DNA of 64,000 nt from Nereocystis luetkeana (Eukaryota; Sar; Phaeophyceae; Laminariales; Laminariaceae), in assembly GCA_031213475.1 (NCBI GenBank), contig JARUPZ010000015.1, positions 9,700,528 to 9,764,527 on the forward strand, in the 5' to 3' direction. Shown here piece by piece: positions 10,830-23,900 of this stretch. The translations under genes and the position numbers were made by a program. Each line of letters begins with the position of its first letter. Position 1 is the first letter of the stretch. Under the pieces are notes generated by a model. That model was not told where the DNA came from. It ran no database searches and was given only the letters and a program-made list of their open reading frames with translations.

Positions 10830-11771
10830 AATGACCTGGCGTAGTACAGGACAAACAAGCGATAAGAAAGGCCGGCTTAGGCTGACAAGGACATAAGAAA
10901 TCCGCCCGTCATTGTACTGGAGTTAGTGTTGAATGCACCCATGCCGAAATAATAAATCCAGCCTGTGGAACAGCTGTGCTGTTTCTTATAATAGTGCTGT
11001 TGTACAGCAGTATAGCTGAAGCACAAATTGGTACTGAACACCGCCGTAGTAATGCTAGTAATAGTGAACGCCTCCCGGGACGTTGTGATCGTGCAAGCGT
11101 GCAAAGGCACCCAGGGGCGTTCACTACGTGGTCGGGTCCGCATTTTCTGGAGAAAGAGTAACTGCGGCCTTTTCGGGGTAATACAAAAACCAAAAATACT
11201 GGAAAAAACGGGTATCCACGACATACCCCAAGATCTGGTACATGATAACACATGCCTGGTACTTTTTCGAGTGGCTGGGTCATGACTATTTTTAAACGGC
11301 AGAACATCATAGGGGTGCTTTGGTATCTGTCCTTGGCTGATTCTGCCTTTTCTGTTGTTGCTCAGCGCACGTACATACCCATCCCATGCGTCAACATTCC
11401 TATGTAAAGCGCCCGTTGGCGCCTCCTTCGGGTACAGCTCCCTTCCCTCATCCCAATGGGGTCGCTAGCTCCACCCCGGGATGTTTACCAATAAAAAAAT
11501 CAAGGGGCATTTACTATGTGGCCGAGGCGTTTTTCGTACTTTGGTTCTAGATAGAAGGCGTTCACGCCAGAATATGCTCCTTTTGTGCTGAAAATAGCGA
11601 CCCGAGGCGTTCACTATTAATAGTATTGCTATGGTGCATCGTCCCCTCTACCTACTGTATGTGCAATAAATAGTCTCACTCGGTAGTAGCCCGGACTGAT
11701 CCTCGTCTCCAATGTTGTCTCTAACCGCTCGCTTCGAAAGGTAAAGAGGTACTACTGGTGAAGTGAGGTGG
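10830..11771. other. Upstream region of the large gene, no gene seen
   Basis: Moderately GC-poor sequence before the first exon, including TATTAATA at about 11614. No clear TATA or initiator could be tied to the ATG at 11772. Unit 2 copy: 40515-41462. Confidence 0.45.
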
Positions 11772-11948
11772 ATGCAGCGTGCTACCGCAGAGCGCCTCCC
11801 GGTAGGAGCCGCTCCCGGGCGTTCGCGAGGGGCAGCGTTCGAGCGGGCTGACCCGGGGCCGGCCATCCCTCCGATGACCGAGCAGCAGCGACAGGTCAAG
11901 CGACGCTCGAGGGCGGCGGCCCAAAAGCTTGCGGCTCAACATGCGCAG
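11772..11948 (+). CDS. Exon 1: basic N terminus
   Basis: 59 codons from the ATG, beginning MQRATAERLPVG and ending AAQKLAAQHAQ. The donor is CAG|GTGAAG, phase 0. The last 25 residues are rich in Arg, Gln, Ala and Lys and lead straight into the helix begun in exon 2, which supports the join. The exon is identical in unit 2 (41463-41639). An in-frame TAA at 11742 precedes the ATG. Confidence 0.65.
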
Positions 11949-14900
11949 GTGAAGGAGGGTGATATTATTCGTACCTGGTACTTCGTATACCTGGTATATT
12001 ACACGGATACATATACAGCAGTAATGACGGCCTGGAGAATAGGCGCGTGTGGTTGGGGGGAAGGGGGGTGTACTCGTTGTCATGCGTGGCCGTATTCGTA
12101 TGACTGTAGAACTTTGCAACCGTACACTGCCGGGACGGAGCGCGTCGGGTTTCCGGCAGATTTGAGATGGCACCGAGCGCGAAGCGCCGCGAGGTGTTTT
12201 GCGAGTCGCACGAAGGGTGAGCTGCATCCTGTATACCAAGAACCGCTTGTGAGGCGCACATTCTTGCATTCGAATGACAGCGTCGAATTAATAGATCTGT
12301 TGTCCGGTGTGGCCACTTCCAGAGACAGCAATGAAAAGGAACTGGGGGGGGGGGGGGGACTGAAGAAGGGAGGGGGGGGAGATGTTGAGGGGGGTGAGGG
12401 AAGGGATAGTGATCATTCATTGATTCGTACTTGTGCTTGGGGAGGAGCTGTGACGCGGCTGCTGTTGTAACTGCTGCTTTCTGCATTCACATGCTACACC
12501 CGGATTATAACTTAGAAAGCTAGATATGTTTGTTGGGTATCGTTATGATAAATTCCGAGATGCAGCAGTGTATCGAGTATTGAACTTTGTACACCTTGGT
12601 ATATCGTATTTCGAACAATCGCTTTCGAACGATCGCTTTCGATATGTCGACTGGTCTTCTTGTCGACCGCGTCTTGCCCTCCACCCCCTCCCATTCCCAT
12701 GGCTATTTTACATGTAGATATACATGTACTCTGCACGACTCAAATCGTTTATCGACGTACTAATATACCTGGTACACATATTGTTGGTCGGTATAACGTT
12801 ATTGCGAGCAGAGCGATCGACGGAATCCGCCAGCGGGGCGAAGCGGCTTGTATATATCTCTCGGACATTCGTGCTCCTCATTCGGGGGCTGTAAGCTCCA
12901 ATAATGCTGTTGTCGTCATTTATGAATGATTCGGGTAAATGTAATATACCAGGTATGCGCCGACTGCTGTAATCTGTGCGCCGCGAGTTGGACCGAAACG
13001 GTCGAGTGTCACGCTTAAAAGCTTTTCGACGGGATTGGTCAAATGCTCAAGTTTGGCGATTTGCAAATTTTGTAGGCTGTGTGCGATAGTTTCGGGGGAT
13101 CGTATCGCAACATTCCATATGTTGTAACAGAAGATCGAAGTTTGGGTGTAGGGTGTAAATATCGAACTTGGTTTTCGCTCCTTCCCCTGGCAATCATCTC
13201 CGTATTTGTTTTTAGCCGATCCTGAACGAAAACGCTTCGACGCACTTACACATTTCCAATCGAACTTCAAAATCATACATATCACGACTTTTTTCTTTTA
13301 TCGGGAGTGCATGGAAATCTGCTCTCGTTCGATACCAACATACCGCCTTCTGTTGGATCAACCATTCTTGTCCCAGGAGGACGCGCGGAAGCAGGACGCT
13401 GTCCGTCGAAAGGAGGCAGCCATGAAGCTGGCCGAGAGAGCCCATTCATACAACGCGCGGTTCCGGTCTCGATCCGGTCGACCCTCCTCCTCCTCTGCGG
13501 CACCCCTCACCAGCGGCGTGCGCTCGAGGAGCGTCTCCAGTCACCCTGGAGTTAACGCCGGAAAACCCACCGGAGGTGACACTCGTCCCAGGCCTGGAGG
13601 CCACCCTGGAGTCAATGCTGACGGCATCGCCGGGGGCGCGAGAGGAGGAGCTCCAGGAGGAGCAGGAGGAGGCCAGCCGCGGGCGAGGTCCTCCCCTCCC
13701 GGCCATGTGCCGCAGCGGGAGCGATACCGGTCCGCTGTTGATTCCGCCACCGCCACTGCCACCGCCGACTCCGGCGTCGATACCGACGGTTTCAGGCGTC
13801 CGGGAAGCGGAAGCGGAGGCGGGGGTCGGGGGGGATATGCTGGCGGGGGCAAGGGTCGTGGTCGGGGTCAGTCCACGATGGGTGCGAAGTCGGCATTGAG
13901 TCTAAGATCGGGGGCGGGGGGCGGGTTAGGGCCCGGTGTGGCGTCTACGCGCGGCGCCCCTCGGACTCGATCGGGCTCGCGGCAGCAGCCAGTGGGCGAG
14001 ACCGTCCGGGCAGGCGGTGACCACGGTGTTGGTGGTACTACTGGTACTACTGGTGGTGGTGGTTGTGATGGGTGTGAAGCTGAGGATAGTGCGGGTGGTG
14101 GTGTTGATGGGTGTGGTGTGGGTGTTGACGGTGGTGGTGGTGTTAGTGTTGGTGTTGGTGGTGTAGGTGGCGGTGTTGGTGTCGGCGGCGTTGGTGTTGG
14201 TGGTGGTGGTGGCGGTGTTGGTGTCAGCGGGGGTGGTGGTGGAGGTGTCGGCGGTGTTAGTGTTGGTGGTGGTGGTGGCGGTGTTGGTGTTAGTGGGGGT
14301 GGTGGTGGTGGAGGTGTCGGCGGTGTTAGTGTTGGTGGAGGTGGCGGCGGTGGGGGTGGTGGTGGTAGTGGCGGTGTTGGTGTTAGTGGGGGTGGTGTTG
14401 GTCGTGTTGGTCGTGGCGGTGGTGGTGGTGGGGGTGGTGATGTTGGTGGAGGTGGCGGCGGTGGGGGTGGTGGTGGTAGTGTTCGTGGGGGTGGTGTTGA
14501 TGGAGGTGGCGGCGGTGATGATGATGGTGTTGGGCAGCCCCATGCGGTCACCACAGGCAGGAGTGGACGTGAGTGTGGGCATGCCGGGGCTGGGCGGCGT
14601 TCTGCCTGGAGTGGCAAGAGCCAGAACCCTTCTGGAAGGTGAAATACATCGTATTGACATACCTGGTCTGTGGTATCGAACTGTCGATAAATCGACTTGT
14701 TCAACGCGTTTTTCCCTCCGTCCCCTGGCATCTCCATGTTTTGTTTTGCCGGCTGAAGGCTGCGATATTACTGATATTAATCGAATATCGAATTTGCATC
14801 GAATCGAGTTTAGTATTTGTTTTCTACGCTAGGTATCGTATCGAACTTAAATATATCGTTCGATGTTTGTCATTCGGTACCCGTGGTGAAGTGTAGCAGT

Positions 14901-17900
14901 TCGATCGATAGAATAGCTCAAACGCCGCCCCCGGTATTGGCGGAACGCTAACAAACACATACACAAAAACGATAATAGCTGTGCCCGACGACCACAAATG
15001 CCCTATTATCCTCTACAGTAGCCCTCCCTTCAACTGTTCCGCCCCCCTGTCTTCTGTCCAGACCAATCGGACTCTCCCACGGTACCGCTGCTTCTGCGGC
15101 CGATAGGCACAACGTGCACGTGGGATCTAGTTGGGGCGCCTCCGCCGGGCCACTAGCCGCTACCACTGGCGTTGCCAGGGCGAGGTCTGTTCCCCGTGGG
15201 GGTTGGGTCGGCAGCGGCCGTGGCGGCGGAAGTGGTCGCGGCGCCAACAGGGGTGGTGGTGGTGGTGGTGGTGGTGGTGGTGTTGGTGTTGGTGGTGTTG
15301 GTGTTGGTGGTGGTGGTGGTGGCGGCGGTGGTGGTGATGATGGTGGTGATGCTGGTGGTGATGCTGGTGATGGTGGTTGTGACGGACGTGCGGAGACCCG
15401 CCGTTCGGGGGATGTAGACGGGGCGGATGCGCGGCAGATTCTTGATGAGAAGGAGCAAGCTCTGCGAAAGGCCGAGGAGGACGCGAGGGGCCGCCGTCGC
15501 GAGACGCTGGCGTTTATGGCCCGGTAGGTTCAAGCAGGCAGGCGGTAGGTGTAGGCAGTAGGTAGCAAGTAGACAGGAAATTAATGTAGCAGTGGGCAGA
15601 AAGTATAACGAAATCAAGTAGAAAGTAAGCAGACCGTCGGTAGAAGGCAGTAGTAGACAGTAGGTGGGAAGTATCGTAGCCAGAGAGCAGGAAGGTAAAG
15701 GTATAAATTTAATGGCAGGCAGTCCGTACGTAGACTGGCTTTTATTTTTTCGCCCACAGTTCACTTTGCGCTTGGAGGCGTTAATTGAATTAGTTAGCAA
15801 GGCCATCAATCGATCAAACGATTTACTAACCGATCGCGGGATCGAACAATCAACTCCTGTCCCCTGCAATTCTCAGGCGAAAGAGGCAGGCTGTTCTTGC
15901 CAAACGGCAGGCGGAGCAGGAGAAACTCGAGAAGGAGGAGAAAGTGAGGCGCGCGCTCGAGGTAAGATTGGTGTTGCGGCGGCTGAATTGTCTGTTTTGA
16001 TTTGGAAGCACATCTCTGGTTAGACCGGTGTAGTTGTTGTCAAGTGACACGGTTCGTATGCCAACCCCGCCCCCCTCCCCCTCTCTGTGCATATTTTTCT
16101 CCCTGTTCGATTCGACCAATCGCTGTTATGCATATGGACACCGCGAGCCAATGAGCTTCCTGTAGTACTGACCGCCGCCATACCTTCGTGCGAACCCTCC
16201 TTCTTCTCGGTTCGACTCAACCAATCACGGCTCTACAACAGAACCGCGAACCAACCAAATCCGAGGATACCGACTGCTATCCTTGTATGTGCGAGATATC
16301 GTATGTATCTGTGTAAACTCAACCGATCACTGCCCTGACGTCATTACCGAGAACCAATGACCTGCCGAGAACACAAGCGTATCCCTTCACCCTTCCCGCC
16401 TCTTTTCACGCACTCGGCACAATTTCATTTTTGAAACGGCCGCTCGCACGCACATACACACTCGGCACAAAACCAGGTTCTCGAACAAGCTCGCAAGATC
16501 GGCCTTCCTCAGCGCCCCCTCCGATCACGTTCGAGCCACAGCATGCAGTCTTCGAGCACCAGGTTTCCCGGCGGTGGCACCGCCTCGAAGTCGCTGCCGC
16601 CACCGCCTCCGCGCCTACCACCCCGTTCGTCTCGCACCGCGCCCGTCGGAAACGGCAGGTCGGACGGTGGAGGTCGTGGAGGTGTCGGAGGTGTCGGTGG
16701 TGGGAGGGGGGCGAGGCGGGGGGTTTCTTCTTCCTCGGCCGCGAGGGGGAGCCGGGTAAGGCAGCCGTGATGGGATGGGAGGGCAGGGGTGGTTGGGTAG
16801 GGCTTGCTGTCTGGTGTGCTGTCAGTCGGTGTGGTCGGTTGGGGTTTGACATGCCGCCAGTAGATGTACTTGATCGGGGGTTGCTGTACTCGCTTGGTCA
16901 GGGCTTGATGTGCTGTGCCGTACCTTCAGTCGGTCTGTCTGAGTGTCTGTCTGTTTGCCCGTCTTGCCTTTCTCTTGACCTATCTGTCAGCCTGTCGGCG
17001 AGTCGGCCTGATTGTTTGTGTCTCTCAATGCACTTGCCTCTCTTTCTCTCTTCCCCTTTGTTCCCCTCCCTTTCTCTCCCTAACCCCCCCCCCCCTTCCG
17101 ACCCCACTCTCTCTCGCGTGCGCACGTATCGGAAAACCTGCCGCCACATTACACCACAGAGCGCATCAGCGCCAAGCCGTGTGGTTGCGCCGCCGGTTCC
17201 CGGGCCGAGACCGGCACACTCTTCGAGCAGGCGCGGCAGGAGTTCCTCGGTCAGCGGCGGCGTTTCTCCTACGAGCTTCGCCACCCCTGCCACCGCTACA
17301 GCTGCTTCTGCTAGGGCTGCCACTCACTCGCCGCCCAAGTCTAGTGGGAACCGCAAGGGCGACACCAACGTCCGGCTGCGGCGGGATCAAACCGTCAACG
17401 GTCCTGCCGCACACCCTCTTCCACTCGGCGCTCTCGGGGGAGGGACCGGCCTTGCTTCGGCGGAGAGGCGGTTGACACCCACCGACAGGAGGGATGTCGT
17501 TTACAACGGTGGTGATGATGGTGATGGTGGGGGTGGAGGTGGTGGCGGTGATGATGGTGGTGGTGATGGTGATGGTGATGATGGCAAGCGGGGTAGCGGG
17601 GAGGGGGATCGAGAGGAGGGCACGGAGGGAGGTCATGGGGCCGGAGCCAGGGCCAAAGCGGGAGCGTCTAGTGGGCAGGCGAAGGGAGCCGTTCACGACA
17701 AGCTCCCGCTCATGCAGCCCCCCCTGGAGAAGACGGCTTTTACTGCGCATGACTCGCAGGGGTCCTGCGACCGCTTGTTGCACGGTGAGAGCTATGGTGA
17801 GCTATGTATGTACCACAGGTAGCTGCAGCAGTAGCGCCATGGGATGATGGACACGGTTGGGGCGAACATAGGAGGTTGGTATTGGGTGTGGGGTTGGTGC

Positions 17901-20900
17901 CGATGCTGGCGTTGGTGCTGGTGTTTTATGGGTTGGGTAATGTGATAGCTTACCCCCTGAGTTATTGCTACTCGTGATACGAAGTCTGCTACGCCAGCAG
18001 GGCCGTTATCATACCCACCCATAGCCCATCAAGACATCCACCCTCGGACTCACCCATCCGCCTACCAGCCCGCCCACGATGTACAGCAGCACTCCAAAAG
18101 TGTGTGTGTTGTATTAATAGTGTCCAAACACATCGTGTGGGTTTTCGCATGACGATATGAAAATGCCTTGCATTAAAGAGGATGAAAGAAAAAAAAGTGC
18201 TTCAGCTTGACCGTACTCAAATGCCAAGTCGTACGAACGATCAAAACGGAAAAACATGTCGTTGTGAAACCCATATTCCGTTTTTACAAAACAAACCAAA
18301 AACAACTCGAAAGGTGGGTCTTGGATCTCAGACTTTCGCGCACAAATTAGAGCGTTGTACCTCTTATAGCCACACTCCGGGTGCGGGGGGGGGGGGCGTA
18401 CTGATTTGCTGCTTGCCTTAGTCATTAGACCATTGACCACGCATCCCTTTCGAGACGGAGCACCGTTTCTACTCCAAATAGAGACACCTCCAACAGCTGG
18501 GCACTCGTTAGGATGTTTCCATATATGACATTAAACGTTGTGCCGATGTTATCCCTTTCTTGTTTCACCGCCTGTGGCCACCTTCTGTCTCCTAGTATAG
18601 CGATTGGTTTCTTTCTACTATCCAGCGTACCAATCTTTTCCATATTATATTCCTCCAGTTTCCTCATCTCCTCTAACGCATACCGTTCGTCCTTGTACAT
18701 TTCACATTCTCCCACTACAGTATGTCAGTTGTACTCTATATTGCTTTGCCACGAGAGCACGGCTATCTGTGCACCTACTTCCTGGTACTGCTATACTAAT
18801 TTCTTCTTTCTGGCAGGTCCACGCCCCCTACACACAATCGCAGTCTCATCAGCGGCCCATAGCCCGAGTAAAAGCCTACCGAGTTAACGAAAACCCCAAC
18901 CAGGGGACGCAAACGGAATTTTTCCAGAAATATATCGACTATAATACCGAATTTATGGAAACCTCAACATGGGATACAAAACGGTCCATCCCCGGAGTAA
19001 AAACGCTCACCAGGTACGTAATTAACAGAACCCCCCAACAAGGGGATACACCTACCATCACCCGAGAAAAAACGCCTACCGAAATAATGGAAACCGTAAA
19101 CTAGGGAACATAAACAGTCCACCCCTGTAGGGAACACGCCTGATATTACTGACTAGATGGACCGACCAGGGGACACAAGAGGTTCATCCTCGGCGAAAAA
19201 AAACTTGTGAAATAACGGGTAACCTCAACCAGGGAACCGACACGGTCCATCCCCAGAGCAAAAACCCCTGCCGTAAGAATGTAAACCCCGACCATGGGAC
19301 CCACATAGTTCTTCCCCGGAAGAAAGAACGCCTACTGAATGAACGGAAACTCCATAGTAGGGGACACAAACTGTCTATTTCCGTACGAAAAACGATCGGG
19401 AAAGTTATGAGTGATCCATGTTGAAGATCATGCTGCACATTGTCAGATGGCAAGAGGAATAATAATTAAGGTATCAATAACGACACATGAAATCAACGGG
19501 TGACACAAGCTTTTTATCCCCGAAGGCGAAACACTTTCCGAATTAACGGAAACCCAACCATGAGACCCACACGGACCACCACGGAAAATAAAGGCTTATC
19601 GAAATAATGGAAACCCCAACCAGGGGACTCAAACGGTCCATCTCCAACGGATAAACGGCTACTAAATTAACGGAATCCCCAACTAGGGGGGCAAGGTCCA
19701 ACCGAAAAAAAACGAAAAACATTTCCGGAGCCCGCAAACAGGGAAACCATCCTGATAGGTCCCGCGAAAAAACGCCTACTGAATCCACGTAAACTCCAAT
19801 CCCGAGGAGATCAACCAACCATCCCCAGGAAATCGTGCCATGCCTCGTAAACCATTAAATTCTCTTGATTATTTGGATAGATATACTATAGTAGCAGCGG
19901 TGCTGGCTCTATGGCTGGGATAATCCCGGTTCCATACCAACCTTCTAGATCAAGCCAGCGGCCTCTGTCATGGGTTTGGCCAATGGTGTAATTGGAGTCG
20001 GCCAATAGGATGCCTGTTCAAGAATGCCTCGTAATTTACGGCAATGATCAGCACGCGACGGTCACGATTCAGTGCGAAGCGGGACCTCTGGCGTACTCGT
20101 TGTGCCACCCAGCCTGTCGACCCATGCCGCAAAAGCGGCGCTGAACCTTTTGTATCGCGCGTTCGTGTTGACAGACAGACATACAGGCAGACAGACAAAC
20201 CGGCTACACTATCATTCAAGAGGAAGGATATACCCGGGTAGAGAATGCTCTTAGTGTCGAAAGCAGCACCATACGTATGCTATATATACCCGTAAACTTA
20301 CTTACCCTACTGAACACTTCCTTGGAAAGGAGCAACTGCGAGTGCGTCATGCCTGACCCGCCCCCTATTGCCCCGCCTAACCCTCCCTCCACCACTCCCG
20401 CCCGACCCGTCTCGCCCACGCGCCACCGCCATAATAGGGTTGGACGGACCGAGGCCGCAGCCATCTTCGCGGCGGCAGCAGCAACAGCAGCAGCTACCGC
20501 CACCTCTACCGCCACTGCCACCGCCTGAGACGTCACTGGCTCCTGCGCCGCGACAGCTACCGCCGCGGCCGCCGCGACTGGGGGAGGAACATCGGGGTCC
20601 CGCCCCTGGCACGGCCGCAGCGGGCACCGACGGCCGGCCGAGCGTAACCCCACGTACCACCCAAGACCTTGCCGAAAGGAGAGCGCTCGATCTTCCCCCG
20701 CGGATACCAAAACGCTTCTCAGAGCAGCAGCGGCAGCAGCAGCGGCGGCGGCGGCGGCGGCGCAAGGATCGCCTGGACGGGAGAGAAGGGACGGAGGGGA
20801 GGGAAGGGATGGAGGGGACGGAGGGAACAGAGGAGGGAGGCGTGCAGCAGGAGTTGGTGTCGGCCGGGGGTGCTTCGATGCCGCGTCCTCACCCGACGCC

Positions 20901-23900
20901 GGTAGGTCCGGTGGGGGCGAGGGCAAACGCGGTAGCGGCGACTGCGACCGAGTCGGTGGCAGACGATTTGCGGGGAGGATCCACCGCACCCCGGCGGCCC
21001 ATCAGTCCCCCCCCCGACTCTCCCCAGGTGCTGTCTTCGGCGGCTCCGGTGCCTCTTCCCGCTAGCCGTCCGTTGGCGGCGGGAAGCGTAACCGAAACCG
21101 TTTCCGCATCGACCGAACACGAGACAGGTGGCGTCAATGCGATGCGTTCAGCTGCTTCGCTACGGGCGGTGGCGGCCGCAGCGGCGGAGGTGGAAGAGGT
21201 CTTGCGGTCTGCACGCAGGTTGGCGTCTCACACTGACGGGCTTCGGGACGGCGGCGGCGGTAGCGGCGACAGCGGTAGCTTTAGCGGTAGCGGCGGTAGC
21301 GGTAGCGGCGGCAGCGTCAGCGCTGGGACGGGCGAGCGTGCAGCGACTAGCGGTGGCACGCATGGTGCTACAAGGATGAGGGGGGAGGCTATCAGGGAGA
21401 GGCGCGAGAGGGAGGCCGCCGCAAGGTCGCGCGAGCTCTTTCGGCAGCAAGACATGGAGGCGTTACTCGCTGGGCCGGAGGACGCGATATCGGATGCGGT
21501 GCGCTCGGCTGCTAGGGCAGTCACGCGGAGGGAGACGCACGCTGCGACGGCTACGGCAGAGGGCGTCGGTTTCCCGAGCGGCGGTGATGGCTTTGGCAGC
21601 GGTTCCTTAGACGCCGAGACGGACACGGACGAAGTCTTGTTCGGTGAAGCTTTTGCAGACGACGGAGAGATGGTGGCGGAGGCGACCATCGCGTCACTGG
21701 CGGCGGTGAGGGAGTGCTCGGCCGTCCCCCCTCTCGGACCGGGAAGCGCCTCGCGTGACGGCGGCGGCAGCACGTCGCGCGACGGCGGTGGCTGCACTAC
21801 GAGTAGCGGGTCTGACGCGGATGCCGGCAAGGGCGACTCCTTCCGTGATGGGCTGGCGGGGGCGGCAACTGTGGAGGCGGGGGTGGCCGCAGGGGGAGAG
21901 GGAGGATGCTCTGAGGGCGCGGGTTTTGGGGATGCGGCGTGCTCCTCCCGTGAAGGGCTGTCTGACTCGCTCTGCAGCGAGGACAGGGAAATGGAGCGGC
22001 TGCAGGAGGAGGTGAGAAAGGGGGCACCGCGTGTGTTTTCGTACCTAATAGGTGTTGTGACTTGAGAGGTCTCCTCTAGTTGTTTGTGTGTTTGTGTGTT
22101 CGTTGGTTTGCGTGTTTGGTGAACGAGTTTGTTTTTCCTGTTTGGAGACGCGTGGACGGTCACTTTTTACGCTATGCGGCGCCGAAAGTGTTGGGCGCCG
22201 CGCGGTGGGGTGTTCCTGTTTGGAATGGATATCTATTTGGCAGGGGGTGTGGACGACAGGGATTTGACTTGGACCAAGTTGCCTGGTTCGAGTCGAGGTG
22301 GCCGCTCGAGAGGTGACCCTTCGGGCACGGTTAATCAATCTGACGTTTGGTGCGCGTAAATGATTATGGGAAACCGACGGCGACTATGTACTTCAGTGAC
22401 GTATAGTACACGATTTAAGAGTCCGTCGGAACAGGCCAGTGCTACCGTTCCATATTCGGAACCACCCCTATCTCCGTTTAAGAGCGGCTTGGTGTTCTCC
22501 CGGAATGAAGACCGATTTTGTTTTGTTGTATCAGGCTTTAGTTCTGCTTGAAAAGCAAGCACACGAGCGTGAAAAGAGAGGCGAAAAGTGGGCTTACCCT
22601 AGTATTTTCAACTTCCGCTGCAAAGCCGAATTTACCCCTCTCTTATGAAGTCTGTTTTCTCTCATTGAGGGTGCCAGGCCGAATTTGTCGCTCTTTTGGA
22701 GTACACATGGATGCTCTTAAATCGGGTACCCCATTGCTGCATACGTATTTTCTCGTGATACAGTGGGCTCGCCAAGAGAAGGCTCTTAAGGAGAGGGCGG
22801 AAGCTGAGCTCGCCGAAATCCAGCTGGAGCACTCCCGCGACATGGAGCAGTCCCGGATTGATGCGGCACGCCAGAAGGCCGACCTCGAGAGGATGTTTGC
22901 GGCTGAGGACGCGGAGATGGAACAAATCGTTCGTGATGCCGAGGATGAGGCCAGGGCGGCGGCGGTTCTCCGAGGCAGGGAGGACGCCGAGAAGAACGCC
23001 GCTGACAAGGCGAGAAGGGACGCCGAGTTCACCGCACGCGACCGGGATATCCGCCTCCTCAGAGAGCAGTCCCGGGCTATTAACGTGCCGTGGAAGGCGG
23101 CGAAGGTCAGAGAGCCATCCCAGGCTGATGATGAGCTGTGGAAGGTGATGGTAGACAGGATGAACGCAATAACTGATGCGGCGGTGGATAGGGTGGCGGC
23201 GGTATGCGACTCGGATGGCGTGTCCGACCCGGGACGAGGAGGCCGGAGGCAGGGAGGGGAGGAGGAGGAGGAGGAGGAGGAGGAGGGGAAGGATAAGGAG
23301 AATGATTGGGGCAGCGCGGCGGTCACCGAGAGTTACTTCAGTGATGGAGGAATGTTGATGACTGTAAGAGGTGTTGACGGGCTGGACGACGGCGGTCTGC
23401 GGTACGCGTGCCGGGGGAGTGGAGGCAAGGCAGGCGTGGAAGAGGTGAATATTGATTTTGTTGTCTAGAGTGGTGGGAGTGCAACGGGGGCTGGGGAGGG
23501 AGGGGGGAGATACTCGATTTTCCATGTCTTGGTCGTTAGATCACCGTTCCGCACTTTTTTGTTTTGTCTCAGCGTCTCAGCGGTGTACGTACGTGACATG
23601 CGCACGAAACTGCAGCTAGCCCTACCTGTATTATGTATGTATACTCTTGCGATGATTCTCGATGTCGTCTATCCAACCCCAAATTCCTTGCCCCCCTCCT
23701 GCAGTTAATTGGTCCCGTCCAGGGGACAAGTCATGACGTCGTCGACTCACCAAAAGCCAAACTCAAATTATCCCTAGAAAAAGCTAGATAACCCTGTCCT
23801 CCCCCCCTTGCCCCTGTCCTTGCCCCTTCCCCAACCCCCCCACCCCGTCTTTCTCTCACAGCGTCCTTTCCCTCGCGATTGTCCCTAACGTTTCCCTCCA

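Noticed and set aside
13576-13899. Alternative acidic plus-strand frame inside exon 2
   Set aside because: Three of four differences from unit 2 are silent in this frame, which made it tempting. It closes at a stop at 13899 with no donor, cannot join exon 1 (stop upstream), and does not meet exon 3 in phase.
13868-14737. Minus-strand frame of 289 codons, Pro/Thr-rich
   Set aside because: It is the mirror of the GGT repeat in exon 2; the plus-strand frame has matching splice sites and phases.
18870-19835. Coding exons within the intron 6 minisatellite (frames at 18604-19104 and on the minus strand)
   Set aside because: The frames follow the repeat unit, carry no matching phase and differ between units.
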